A stretch of 64,000 bases of DNA from Mycogone perniciosa (GCA_025331125.1 JAOALB010000004.1:62001-126000); one strand, 5' to 3'. Counted from the first letter of the stretch, positions 22,361-32,804 are shown. The notes: generated by a model not told the origin, from the letters alone. A program made the numbers and translations.

Positions 22361-23836
22361 TCAACGAGAGCGAGAAACGCTACCCCTAAACAGCATCCAC
22401 TTGGGTGCCTCGTAACGACTTACACCTTCCTTCCACCACTCGTCATTCCCGCAGGTCTTGTTTTCTAAAACGAGTGCCCTGAAGCTCTTTTCAGACTTGC
22501 CCTTGCCAGGAGACGACTCTCCCTGGTTGGCCCAGCGGTGGCGAGCTCTCCAGGCATCAAACGCCCTGCGCTCGTTTTCAGCCTGCTGTTTCCACTTCTG
22601 CCGGGCGAGGCTGAGGCGACGATTGCCCTCCTGGTAGACGTTACTGGCCCATTTTCGGAAACCCAACCGTGGGCGCTTAGACAAGGAGTTCGTGAGGCTG
22701 CGGAGAGAAAAATGCGATGCTCTGCGTTTGGATTGTTTGTGAGAATACTGTGCGTAAGCTGGAATGCTTGGTGGAGGGATCGCCGGGTCAGGGCTAGCAA
22801 AGCGCTGTTGGTACGTTTCGTGGACACCGTCGTATTGGCCCTCCCATGTCAGTCCTGCGACATCTCTTGGAAGATGTCGTTTGGGGCGGCGGAGTGGTGA
22901 CGTCTCAGGACTTTGCTCTTCGAACAAGAAGTCAGAATGCCGGGCCTCAGTATTCGCTGCTAGTTTGTATTGATAATATGGTGATCTACCCGGTCGAATT
23001 TCGTCCTGCCACCCTGCAATGGCTGTTGTCGCCTCCACGATGACTTCGTGATTCTCTGTCGGTAAACCCGCCTCCTGGCTGCTCAGTGATGGGGATGAAC
23101 TCGAGCGAAGGTTCGAAAGACGGTCGTTTGCTTTGCTGAAGCGTGATAAGTTCGTGAGACTAAGTCTGTTCTGAAGCGCGGCAGAGTCTGGAGATTGGAC
23201 TCGGGTCGAACCATTACTTTGGGACGGGTATGACGAAGATGTGCTCCGGATGCCATACACTCGATCCCCTGGATAAGGGGACGCTGGCCTCGACCGGCCT
23301 ATTTGAAGTTTCTCGTCCATTATCTTGAGAAACTGGTCACAGTCTGGTGCAACCATCCGAAGTGATGACGTGGAAGGGCTGAGTAATATAGAGGAATCAT
23401 GAACGTCGTCCCTGTGACTATCGCTGTCATCGTGTTTCATGGGCCTCGGCTCATTATGCTTCGACACCTTGTTGCAAGACACTTCTTGTTTCGAGACAGG
23501 TAACATGGCACCATTATGAAGAAACGGGGGGGCTTTTGCGGCCCAGGTTTTCGAATTTGTCGGGTCAAAACTCTCGGGTTCCTCGTCTTCGGAGCAGATG
23601 GGGGAGAGCATCGGCGCTCCTTGAAACCTCGAGTTCTCTTTGTCATAACTAGAGCTTGGGGCGAAGGGGTTAAGGCCATCTGGGGAGTACGGGCGGACAT
23701 GTGAGAAGACTCTTGAGCGCTTGACGCCATATGGCATCAAATGGGCATGCGAGAGAGTCTGGTCTTGCGATACATCTTGCGAAGGGGATGGCGCATAAGG
23801 ACTGCGACGTGTGGGAAGGCTAAGGTGATGAAGCAT
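22361..23836 (-). CDS. Unrecognised low-complexity basic protein
   Basis: A single open frame of 491 codons starting at MLHHLSLPTRRSPYAP. It is Ser/Pro/Arg-rich, with no signal peptide and no membrane segment. The N-terminal half is probably disordered. The C-terminal 120 residues look ordered and amphipathic: SKRRASHFSLRSLTNSLSKR, PRLGFRKWASNVYQEGNRRL, ARQKWKQQAENERRAFDAWR and NDEWWKEGVSRYEAPKWMLF. This tail, rich in Trp and Arg, is the part most likely to be conserved. It lies 3' to 3' with the MFS gene, 209 bp apart. I do not recognise the family. Length and steady frame make it a real gene; intron positions or an upstream exon could still change the model. Confidence 0.65.
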   Translation of the reverse strand: MLHHLSLPTRRSPYAPSPSQDVSQDQTLSHAHLMPYGVKRSRVFSHVRPYSPDGLNPFAPSSSYDKENSRFQGAPMLSPICSEDEEPESFDPTNSKTWAAKAPPFLHNGAMLPVSKQEVSCNKVSKHNEPRPMKHDDSDSHRDDVHDSSILLSPSTSSLRMVAPDCDQFLKIMDEKLQIGRSRPASPYPGDRVYGIRSTSSSYPSQSNGSTRVQSPDSAALQNRLSLTNLSRFSKANDRLSNLRSSSSPSLSSQEAGLPTENHEVIVEATTAIAGWQDEIRPGRSPYYQYKLAANTEARHSDFLFEEQSPETSPLRRPKRHLPRDVAGLTWEGQYDGVHETYQQRFASPDPAIPPPSIPAYAQYSHKQSKRRASHFSLRSLTNSLSKRPRLGFRKWASNVYQEGNRRLSLARQKWKQQAENERRAFDAWRARHRWANQGESSPGKGKSEKSFRALVLENKTCGNDEWWKEGVSRYEAPKWMLFRGSVSRSR

Positions 23837-24343
23837 GGCGATGAATGCTAGAATCCGTTAAGATGTATGAAGACAACATGTGTTAGACAGTTAATAGAGC
23901 AAAGTACTATCTCAATTCGGGGGACAGCGGCAGGTTCACTTCTCGCCAGTCATCTTGCATCTTCTTGCAAGCAGAGACAAGGCAGGCACCCTCATGCGAT
24001 TAGACACAATCAAGAAGTCCACATCTGCCAATATGTGTATCCATTCTCATGTACGAGGTTCGCAGTTTGTGACAAGAATTCTCTTCTTTCAAAACCTGAG
24101 AAGGTCATGATGGATGTTTGTTATGAAAGAAACATGGCCAACCAACACAACGAACGACCTTGACTTCGTCAACATATGTTTTTATGCACACCCCATCCCA
24201 GTCAAGAAATAGACGGATATTCTAGTAGCTAAGAATCACAATACAAGGCAGCATGAAATATTGTACTTGAAAAATTGAAGAATAAAAATGTGTAAAACGC
24301 GCAAAAAAAAGAAAGTCGAGATCGAACAGCGGCTGGTGAGCGT
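23837..24343. other. Intergenic region between the basic-protein gene and tRNA-Ile
   Basis: 507 bp, probably the promoter of the minus-strand gene at 22361-23836 plus the tRNA 3' flank. No other gene seen. Confidence 0.5.
24303..24310 (-). terminator. RNA polymerase III T-run terminator of tRNA-Ile
   Basis: Eight A residues on the plus strand, read as T8 on the tRNA strand, 34 nt beyond the tRNA 3' end. It is the first long T run downstream. Confidence 0.7.
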
Positions 24344-24446
24344 TGCTCCCGGCAGGGCTTGAACCTGCGACCTTCGCATTACCAAGACTACAATCGAGTG
24401 ATTTGAAGTATTAGTACGAAGCTCTAACCAACTGAGCTACGGAAGC
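24344..24446 (-). tRNA. tRNA-Ile (anticodon AAU) with a 29-nt intron
   Basis: Read on the minus strand: acceptor GCTTCCG pairs with CGGGAGC (one G-T wobble), D stem GCTC/GAGC, anticodon stem TCGTA/TGCGA, T stem GCAGG/CCTGC with loop TTCAAGC, discriminator A. The anticodon loop is CT-AAT-A-A; anticodon AAT (positions 24412-24410) reads ATT for Ile. A 29-nt intron (24408-24380) sits after position 37, the standard place. The mature tRNA is 74 nt before CCA. Internal A box (TAGCTCAGTTGG) and B box (GGTTCAAGCCC) are present. Confidence 0.95.
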
Positions 24447-24612
24447 CTTTCAACTTGACTGGTTGATGGAGTATGCGGTATTTTTCTTTACGTAGGGTAT
24501 TCACAGATACTATGGCTTCAACCCTAACCCGGCAGCTCCTCTGACCCACATACCCTATATGGAAGGTAAGAAAACGTCACTTTGGTGTCAAGCGGGACAA
24601 TTACTAGCCAAC

Positions 24613-24689
24613 TACGAAGTACCTTGTACATGTATCGCCTCTACGAGTACATACATACTTCGTACGAAGTAAACCTACCTCTACGAGTA
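24613..24689. repeat. Motif patch with a perfect 16-bp palindrome
   Basis: Within 77 bp lie TACGAAGTA (24613), TACGAGTA (24642), TACTTCGTA (24656), TACGAAGTA (24663) and TACGAGTA (24682). The middle two fuse into TACTTCGTACGAAGTA (24656-24671), a perfect palindrome. It starts 167 bp upstream of the tRNA-Ile 5' end. Confidence 0.85.
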
Positions 24690-25726
24690 TGTAGCATAGG
24701 TAGCACGGAATTGGCAGCCTTGTGTTGTGCTTTAGGACGTTAGTTGTAACAACAATAACAACAACAACAGCAGCTTTGGCATCAATCTCAATGCGATACC
24801 TCAATGTGATACCTCAATTCACCATTGCTTCCTAATTTCCGAGCTATACCCAATTTAGATATGGGGAATCTCATACGTTCCCTCGAGAGGCTTTATCTGC
24901 CACTAGTGCTCATTCCGCAGATTAACACTAATCGTAGGGGAGACTCTCCACACAAAAATCCTAGGTAAATAACAGTGGGAGAAACAAGAAATTTGTTTGA
25001 TCGTCGGTTTAAGATAGTACTTGCATTACGGAGTAATCGAAGCGGCCATTAGACCAATATTCTCTAAGACAAAGGCCATGTGATGGAAGACAAGCATAAG
25101 CCTGCGACTGAGCGGCTATAGTATCACTATCAGTACTGTCTACTCGTATACATACGGAATAGATGAGGCTTCTATAAACTACGTCAAGTCAAGTGTAACG
25201 TATTTTCTATTTGACTGACACGGGAATTAATTGTTTGTCTTACACACCTTGCCATTTTCATTTCCCAGGTCGTGATGCAGTGGGTTCGATCTCATGTAAG
25301 ACAAGCATCGTCCTTTGCGCGTCTGTGGTAATGGTATGTGGACTGAAGGAGAAGGAAGGCTGTTGAAGTGCCCATATTAATGGAATGGATCGGCCCTGTA
25401 AATTACATGTAGGAAAAAATACGGAGTATTATTACACGATATATTACCTTGAGGGTTCTTAGTGCGGTGGTGAGCGAAAGGGATATGACATGTCTTAGAA
25501 TGCCGGTATCGATGTTCAAAATTGTTGGAATTCCTGTCTCTCCATATTACACCATCTCCATCGGAATCTTTTCGTGTCAATTCCGTTTCTGTCTCCCGCC
25601 ACCCTTCGTAATCTTGTACCAAACCCCCTTACCTACGGTTCAGACGGCAGAGGCCGCGGGAATGTTACCGGATGCCATCCCTAGATATGTTGTAATTGAA
25701 GAACATGTCGATCTGAGAAAATGTGA

Positions 25727-25734
25727 TATAAAAA
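25727..25734 (+). promoter_or_regulatory. TATA box of the secreted-protein gene
   Basis: TATAAAAA, 128 bp upstream of the ATG at 25862, followed by a CT/CA-rich leader. A clear TATA box is typical of strongly regulated fungal genes for secreted proteins. Confidence 0.6.
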
Positions 25735-25861
25735 GGTGCTTTATGACCACCCTAACAACATCTTTCCATCCTCATCAGCATCATTCGCATCACTCCTTCG
25801 GTCTATCTTCCACACTACAGTCTTCTAAGTACAACACAGCTTCTCCGTCTCTACAACAAAA

Positions 25862-26476
25862 ATGAAGTTCTCAACCGCCGTTGTTTTGCTTGCCAGTCTT
25901 TCTGGCAGCGCTCTGGCAGCGCCGGCTGTGAGCAGCACCAATGCCATGAGCAGCACCAATGCCATGAGCAACACCAATGCCATGAGCAACACTGCTATGC
26001 ATGAGTCCGAAATACTCAGCAAGAGGGACAATCAGGCTCAGATGGAAGCCCTGAACAAACTTGTCATGCACTTCGCGGACTCTCTTGACAAGCGCGAAGA
26101 AGCCAACTTTCCAGAAATCATCAAGCTTATAAAGAAGTTGCTCGGTAGTTTCACTGACGGCAAGGGAGCCAAGGGTACGGGAAACGGCGTCCTCGACAGC
26201 GCGACTGGCAAAGATAGCCTGTTTGGGGGTATCCTCGGCGGTCTCACCCCAAGGGAAGATCCGAACCTGATGGGTCCTGTCGATGTCTCCAACACCCACA
26301 TCAGCGGAAATGGAGACAAGGGCACGGGTAACGGCGTTGTTGATACCGGAGTCGGCAAAGATGGCGCAGTTGGTGGTGTTCTCGACAGTGCCAGCGGAAA
26401 GGGAACCGCAGGCCCGGTCAACGGCGTTGTTAACACTGGAGTCGGCAAAGATGGCGCAGTTGGCCTCACTCTCTAG
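25862..26476 (+). CDS. Small secreted protein with internal repeats and dibasic sites
   Basis: Single exon, 204 aa. Signal peptide: MKFSTAVVLLASLSGSALA, with cleavage likely before AP (residue 20). Residues 24-46 are a tandem array of the hexapeptide S(S/N)TNAM, coded by an 18-bp DNA repeat. Two Lys-Arg pairs (54-55 and 77-78) are candidate Kex2 sites. The C-terminal half has three copies of a Gly-rich unit of about 28 aa: GTGNGVLDSATGKDSLFGG (near 106), GTGNGVVDTGVGKDGAVGG (near 154) and PVNGVVNTGVGKDGAVG (near 185). No Cys residues, so it is not a disulfide-stabilised effector. It could be a cell-wall or adhesive protein, or a Kex2-processed repeat protein, although the repeats themselves are not separated by KR. 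Function unknown. Confidence 0.8.
   Translation: MKFSTAVVLLASLSGSALAAPAVSSTNAMSSTNAMSNTNAMSNTAMHESEILSKRDNQAQMEALNKLVMHFADSLDKREEANFPEIIKLIKKLLGSFTDGKGAKGTGNGVLDSATGKDSLFGGILGGLTPREDPNLMGPVDVSNTHISGNGDKGTGNGVVDTGVGKDGAVGGVLDSASGKGTAGPVNGVVNTGVGKDGAVGLTL
25929..25998 (+). repeat. 18-bp tandem repeat coding for S(S/N)TNAM
   Basis: About four copies of a unit close to AGCAGCACCAATGCCATG inside the secreted-protein gene, the last shortened. Likely to vary in copy number between strains. Confidence 0.85.
26347..26462 (+). repeat. Near-identical direct repeats inside the secreted-protein gene
   Basis: A block reading GGAGTCGGCAAAGATGGCGC and continuing into AGTTGG occurs at about 26347-26372 and again at 26437-26462. 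It reflects recent duplication of the Gly-rich protein unit. Confidence 0.75.
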
Positions 26477-27720
26477 TATCACAGAGTTTCATCGGGCAGC
26501 ATGGGTGTCTGCTGAGGTATGTAGAAGGGAAGCCCTCATGATGGCTGTGGTATTGTTGCTCACACAAGACAGGTCTGCAATCAACAGTATCGACATGGCA
26601 GAATGGTTTTTTGCTTGGCCTTAATATGTTCGGCGGATAATTCATAAAATAGGCAGTTGAATGAGGACTGTGATGCCAGACGCTTAATATACTCTATTTT
26701 GTCTCTTAACTTATTCCTTGATGTTTGTTGACTTGTTTAGAGCGATTCAAATAGAACCCTCGTCTAACAAAATGTAGACAATAAACTATGTTAGTAAGGG
26801 AAGAGCTGATTATAATTGAGCAAAGGATGTTTTAGTCCTATGGATGTGAATGATCGAGCCCCGGAGAATGCTCGAATATCTCACATTATTACCCCATGGG
26901 GTATGTATTATGTGTGGTGTCAAGCGATGTAGTGTGAGAAGGAGACCGAGTTCCCCCTGATTTTGAAGATACTAGAGGGAGGGCATCCTAACGATCGCCC
27001 CGAAACTATGAACTGGTTAGCTTTGTAATTGAGGGTCAGAATATTGGATTAAGAACATAACCGCCACGAGAATCCACTTTGGAAATGTCATATAAGAGGG
27101 ACGGTCAGATGTATGTACCAAGATGCTCTACGCCCCCAGGGAGATTTCTCTAGAGAGAAGCCTTCTATGAGGGCGTCAGAAGATGGTCCAAGCAGCTCCC
27201 TTTAGCAAGAGCTAAGAGCTCCTGGAATGTAACCCACAGCCTCTTTCGCAATATCCCATACTCAGCTACAGTTGCTCAGCCAACTAGGTCATACTAACTG
27301 CTATTTGTGCGTTCCCCATAATATACTTGAAGAGTCCAAGAATTAAGAAGCACTGTTTCGTTCGAATAGGTCGTCGTTTACAAAAGCGAGTATACGAGAT
27401 ACGAGTGATGCTTGACTTGAAAAAGCGAGATAGAAAATACTTCGTTCCTAGGGGAAAACATGCCGTTAATTGAGGTACATCATATCCGTAAGGCTGGCAC
27501 AGTGCGTATGGGAGAGGGATCCCTTAAGCGCTATGTTCGGTAGTGGGAAGCTGAGCTGAAACCAGCCTCGATGATGCCGTGACTTGGAAGTCAAAAACCC
27601 ACAATTCGATGTCAGATCATGATTTAGCTCACCTTATTTTCTCCATACATTAATATTCAGAAAAAAGCTTCAAGTTGACTGTTAAACACCTTTCGCGCTC
27701 ACGCCTTTGCATCCTCTAAC
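26477..27720. other. Intergenic region, secreted-protein gene to bZIP gene
   Basis: 1.24 kb between plus-strand genes; it must hold a 3' UTR and the bZIP promoter. I see no supported ORF, RNA gene or motif patch; the TACGGAGTA family is absent here. Confidence 0.5.
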
Positions 27721-28847
27721 ATGGCGGATACGACACCTGCGTCACAGGCGACTGGGAGGCCACGCACAAGACAGAGGACTTACAAAGCGCCGCCGGCCTT
27801 GGAGGTGCCGGATATCGAGGAGGATGCACCAGAGAGGAAAAGGGTATTAAATGTGCTGGCCCAGCGGAGATACAGTCAGTTTATCCTGTGCTCCATTCCA
27901 TGTCGTAAGACGATCTTAAGCTAATAATTCGAGAAGGAGAAAAGAAGCGTCAAAACAGGTTAAGAGAAAACAAAGAAAGGGAAAAGGAAAATGAGCAGAC
28001 GGATTGCGGGGATGTCGATTCGTCTGCAGATGAGCCTCCTGGAGAACTGGACGTTATTGGGGTTATACCATCGTCAACGACACGGGCTTCTCTGCCTGGT
28101 GGTTCAAGTAACGTCGACCTTGATCTTGGTAGCTGGGAGCTTCTCGATGATGCGGCATTATCATCACTGCGTCCAGCTCCAGGCCAGCTCCCCGATCTAT
28201 TAGCAGGCAGTAGCTCTGGGGAAGAAAGCCTTGCATTCAGCAATAACGGAGGAGGCCTCACTGACATAGTTTCGGCGAATTTCGGCTCTCCGTCAACGCT
28301 CGAGAACGTGTCCAACTCACCATCGGACGTGGGCTTTCCGGACAGCTACCTCTTACCTGTCAATGAATTGACGCTCCTCCGCGCGATGCTCAGGATAGCT
28401 GAGCGAATCGGCTGCAGAGACGAGCTCTGGAACCTCGCCGCCCTATCCCCGTTCAACCAGGGGATCGCCACGCCGGCTGAACAACTCCCCATCGCCTGGC
28501 AACCAACCTCTTCACAGCTCCTCGTGCCTCACCATCCGATCCTGGATTTTCTCCCATGGCCGGGAGTACGCGATCGGGTCATCAACATCTTCTCGCTGCC
28601 CGACAAGATGCGCCCCCCCAACGCGGCTGGCCCACTGGCTTTGGTCAACTTTGCGTATGATTTCGAGGACAACGCAGAGGGGGTACGAATCTACGGTTCT
28701 GACCCGTATGATCCGCGCAGCTGGGAGGTTGGGCAAGTGTTCTTTGAGCGGTGGTGGTTCCTGTTTGATAGGGACATTGTTGAGAACAGCAATCACTGGC
28801 GCCGACTGCGAGGAGCGCCGCCGTTGGCGTTGAAAGGGACAAATTAG
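27721..28847 (+). CDS. bZIP transcription factor with DUF3425 domain
   Basis: Fungal bZIP/DUF3425 proteins are nuclear regulators, several tied to stress or secondary metabolism. Exons are 27721-27874 and 27937-28847; the GT-AG intron 27875-27936 splits an Arg codon (A|GA) in the basic region; 354 aa. The joined basic region reads RKRVLNVLAQRRYREKKRQN, with the N-x7-R signature (Asn44, Arg52). Unusually, the next 40 residues (RLRENKEREKENEQ then an acidic stretch) lack regular heptad leucines, so the zipper is short or absent. The C-terminal DUF3425 domain (about 200-345) has HPILDFLPWPGVRDRVI, PLALVNFAYDFEDN, GSDPYDPRSWEVGQVFFERW and WWFLFDRDIVENSNHWRRLR. Neighbours do not reveal the target. 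Confidence 0.88.
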
Positions 28848-28950
28848 CCTGATTTTGGGGGTGAAAGGTGAGAATTTTGATCAGGCACGTAGATGTAATG
28901 TAATTGGGAGGCTGGAGCGGGCAAGTAGGCTAGATAGGTATGTTTGCCGT

Positions 28951-28970
28951 CATCATCATCATCATCATCA
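28951..28970 (+). repeat. CAT trinucleotide microsatellite
   Basis: Six CAT units plus two bases, in the 3' flank of the bZIP gene. Confidence 0.85.
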
Positions 28971-30735
28971 GAATATCATGGAACCAACCACGAGTACTAC
29001 GAGTACGATTACGCCACAGAGAAGCAACAGGTTATTCCACATGCTTGGCATCAATGACAGTCTGTGTATGTCGGTGGCATCCTTGATGCATATGCGGGTC
29101 TGATTGGCTCCTGTTCCTCTTGCAAGATGTTAGACCCCCATTTTGCTCGTTCATAAGCCAAATATCACAGGCTGATGGATATTGACTAATTCGTATAACC
29201 GACCGTTCCGCAGGTTGAGGCTTCGTAGCACCTAAAGCCATGCAAGATGCCAAGTTGCAACTTATTTAATGTAAGAACGGAGTAATAGCAAGCAGTAGTA
29301 TATTACCTCCCACCAACCAGAGAGGGGCAGTATCATCGCATTAAAGGGACGGTTGGTAAAGATATGAGACTGAACACCATTGCATCTTTGTCTCTTGGCG
29401 GTTACTCCTATCTGTTGGCTGTTTGCAAGATTGGACATGAAGACATACATAGGGGCATATAGGGGGACGATACGCCACAAACGGGCACCATTGACTGTTG
29501 TGTGACATTGAAAGTGAAACGGTCAATTAGGAGATATCAATGGCGTCGGCAGATTGCGAGACACATGTTATTAGCATTGGCATTAGGATGAGTAGGTGTT
29601 ATCCAGCCTTGTAGGTAGGATTGTTCAAGGTGAATGAAGAGAGAAGACATCTTCGCAGAAAAGTGCCGATAATTCAGACACAGTGTTGGGAATAGGACGA
29701 TACTGTATATCCCGCTAGCGGTGAGGTGAGCGGGATGGCGCACCTGCAGAACTGGCGTCATGCGTTGTGCGATATTAGGATACGCTTTTGAGGGAATTTG
29801 ATGGTCTTGATGGATCTGACCATACATTAATCAATTAATAACATTGATAGGGCTGTTGGGTGAATACTTGAATATCTGCCAATAGGATTTCTTTCACTCT
29901 CGATACCTTATCGACAGCGTCCAAATCATGTAAATGAATATAGATATTTAGTATGAGGGAATGAATGAATGGTGGGGGTCGGAGATGGAAGACGGATGGC
30001 CCGTCGTACAGTGTATACGGAGTGCAGATAAACGGTGAAGTGAAACAGGCGGGGCAGAAGCCACAGGCCACTGGCCACTATAACGGCGGGTACTCGTACA
30101 TAGACATAGTATTGTGAGGAGAACCTGAGCGTCAATGTACCGTGACAAAGCCCAGAGCGAAGGATTCGTCCCCCATCCCATCACGGACATCGCCAGCTTC
30201 CAGCATCTCCAGCATCTCCAGCGCCAGGGTCAACAAAGTCCGTCAGCAGAATCCATGCAGTAATACTAGTAATAAGTACTTCTACAAGGATCTACAAACG
30301 GCGCTGCCGACTCTCGTTTTCGGACTTCGAATTCGGGGCCACAGCGCCGGAGGGCGGTGGGAGTCAGCGGCCCAATCATAATTCGGCCATCTTCGGAGGT
30401 CTGCATAGGTGGTCATTGTCTATTTCTGTTATCTGACACCTTTGTTTGCTCCTCGACAAATTTGGTCTCTTCTTCTGCCTCCTACTTTTACTTGTCTACG
30501 GAGTACCTTTATCACAATCATCCTCAATTCTCCCTTCTCCCCCTTTTTCTTCCCATTGACACCCCAAATCGTCCCTAATTGTTGTGAGGACACTGTCGCG
30601 TCGCATTGTCCTGGCTCCGTTACCCCTCCGGTCTTTTGCGATCCGCTCTCGGTGGGCTGTCGGCGGACTTCCTGTTAGTGTTGGTCTGACACACATTGGG
30701 ATTTACCTTACCCTCAACCCATTGTTTGGTTCTGA

Positions 30736-30755
30736 TTGCTTGCTTGCTTGCTTGC
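30736..30755 (+). repeat. TTGC tetranucleotide microsatellite
   Basis: Five TTGC units in the presumed MTHFR leader, about 190 bp before the ATG. Confidence 0.85.
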
Positions 30756-30948
30756 TTTTGAGTGAGCTCTGTGGTGTATCCTCCCACAGCCCAGATTCCC
30801 CTCTGTCTGTCAATCAAGGCTGTGGTACGTTTTTCTGTTGCCGTAGATCCCCCCTCTGTCTGACTCTTACTGACTCTTTGCTCCTCCAGACGCCTCTTAC
30901 GTTCGCCATAGAAGTTCACGATAGCAGAACTCGCCTCGCTCGCCCACC

Positions 30949-32804
30949 ATGCATATCAAAGATATCCTTTCCGACGCGGAGAAGTCGCCACAACCGTCCT
31001 TCTCCTTTGAGTACTTCCCTCCCAAGACCGCTCAGGGTGTCCAGAACCTCTACGACCGTATAGATCGCATGTACAACCTTGGTCCCAAGTTCATTGACAT
31101 CACATGGGGCGCCGGCGGTCGCATTGCTGAGCTGACCTGCGAGATGGTCGCCCAGGCCCAGGCTGTCTATGGTCTGGAGACCTGTATGCACCTTACCTGT
31201 ACCGACATGGGTCTCGAAAAGGTCAACGATGCCTTACAAAGGGCCTACAAGGCAGGCTGTACCAACATTCTCGCTCTCCGTGGCGACCCGCCCCGAGATT
31301 CGGAGAAGTGGACCGCCACCGAAGGAGGCTTCCATTATGCCCGCGACCTTGTCAGGCATATTCGAGCCACCTATGGTAACCACTTCGACATTGGTGTTGC
31401 TGGCTATCCCGAGGGATGCGACGACAACAAGGACGAGGACCAGCTGCTTGATCACCTCAAGGAGAAAGTGGATATGGGCGCCACCTTTATCGTGACTCAG
31501 ATGTTCTACGACGCAGAAAACTTCATCCGGTGGGCTGGCAAGGTACGCGAGCGAGGCATTACCATCCCCATCATCCCTGGAATCATGCCCATTGCCACCT
31601 ACGCCAGCTTCCTCCGCAGAGCAAACCACATGCAGTGCAGGGTCCCGCCGGAGTGGATGGAGGCTCTCGAGCCTGTCAAGAATGACGATGTGGCTGTCCG
31701 CGAAATCGGCAAGACTCTGGTCGCTGAAATGTGCCGAAAACTCCTCGCCAGCGGCATTGCCCACTTGCACTTCTACACCATGAACCTCGCCCAGGCCACG
31801 CGCATGGTCCTGGAGGAGCTCAACTGGACACCGTCGGCTGAGCGCCCGCTTAAGCACGCACTCCCATGGAAGCAATCCAAGGGTCTTGGTCGTCGCGACG
31901 AAGACGTGCGACCTATTTTCTGGCGTAACCGCAACAAGTCTTATGTTCTGCGCACCCAGGACTGGGACGAGTTCCCCAACGGCCGATGGGGTGATTCTCG
32001 CTCTCCTGCCTTTGGTGAGTTGGACGCCTACGGCATTGGCCTGACGGGCACCAACCAGGCAAACCGCAAGAAATGGGGTGAGCCCACGTCGATCCAAGAC
32101 ATTGCCGAAACCTTTGTCAGCTATCTCGACAACAAGATCGACTCTTTGCCCTGGAGTGAATCGCCCCTGACCAGCGAGGCCGATGCGATCAAGGACAGCC
32201 TGGTAGCCCTCAACAAGCGCGGCCTCCTTACCATCAACTCGCAGCCTGCCGTCGATGGTGTCAAATCTAATCATCCAGTCCACGGCTGGGGACCTGCCAA
32301 CGGCTATGTCTACCAGAAGTCTTACCTTGAGCTGCTGGTTCCCCCCTACATCCTGTCTGAGATGATCAGTCGTATTGATGACCACCCCAGTCTGACGTAC
32401 TATGCCGTCACCAGAGATGGCGAGCTCAAGACCAATGCACCATCTGATGGTCCCAACGCTGTCACCTGGGGTGTTTTCCCTGGCAAGGAGATTGTTCAGC
32501 CAACCATTGTCGAATCCATCAGCTTCCTGGCCTGGAGGGACGAGGCATTCCGTCTGGGCACCGACTGGGCCCATTGTTTCGAAGCCAACACCCCCAGTCG
32601 TACGCTCGTCGAGGGTATCATGAATGAGTGGTATCTCGTCAACATCGGTAAGCTACATCTTCTTTTCTTTTATTTAAAATGGCATCTTGAATATAGCTGA
32701 CTGTAACTTATTCAGTGAACAACGACTTCCACGATAACCAAGCCATTTTTGACTTCCTGAAGGATCTCGAAGTCAAGGACCTTGCCAAGCCTGCCACCGC
32801 ATAG
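30949..32804 (+). CDS. met13: Methylenetetrahydrofolate reductase (MET13-like)
   Basis: Reduces 5,10-methylene-THF to 5-methyl-THF, the methyl donor for methionine synthesis, in the cytosol; FAD-dependent. Exons are 30949-32647 and 32716-32804, with a GT-AG intron 32648-32715 (codon G|TG, giving LVNIVNNDFHDNQ); 595 aa, normal for eukaryotic MTHFR. The N-terminal TIM barrel shows FSFEYFPPKTAQGVQNLYDR, DITWGAGG, HLTCTDM, NILALRGDPPRD, VAGYPEGC, FIVTQMFYDAENF, IPGIMPI and LHFYTMNL. The C-terminal regulatory half (about 330-595) has the linker region and the eukaryotic SAM-binding/regulatory domain, with GWGPANGYVYQKSYLELLVP and WGVFPGKEIVQPTIV. Fungi usually carry two paralogues; MET13-like is my best reading. 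Confidence 0.92.

Larger units (their letters stand above)
24447..25861. other. Intergenic region, tRNA-Ile to secreted-protein gene
   Basis: 1.4 kb with a dense motif patch at 24613-24689 and TACGGAGTA copies at 25027 and 25420. It also has an AAC run (about 24747-24773) and a TATA box before the secreted-protein gene. No ORF that I can support. Confidence 0.5.
28848..30948. other. Intergenic region and 5' leader upstream of MTHFR
   Basis: 2.1 kb. It contains a CAT microsatellite (28951-28970), a TTGC microsatellite (30736-30755), a TACGGAGTA copy at 30497, TACGAGTA-type copies at 28998 and 30091, and a CCAAT box at 30372-30376. From about 30400 it is pyrimidine-rich, as expected of a strong fungal promoter and leader. 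No supported ORF. Confidence 0.5.

Noticed and set aside
25271..25300. GGGTTCGATCTC, a tRNA B-box-like sequence
   Set aside because: The flanks do not form a T stem and no A box or acceptor stem pairs with it.
31234..32574. 446-codon open frame antisense to the MTHFR gene
   Set aside because: It mirrors the strongly codon-biased sense gene, has no recognisable domain, and the sense gene is certain.
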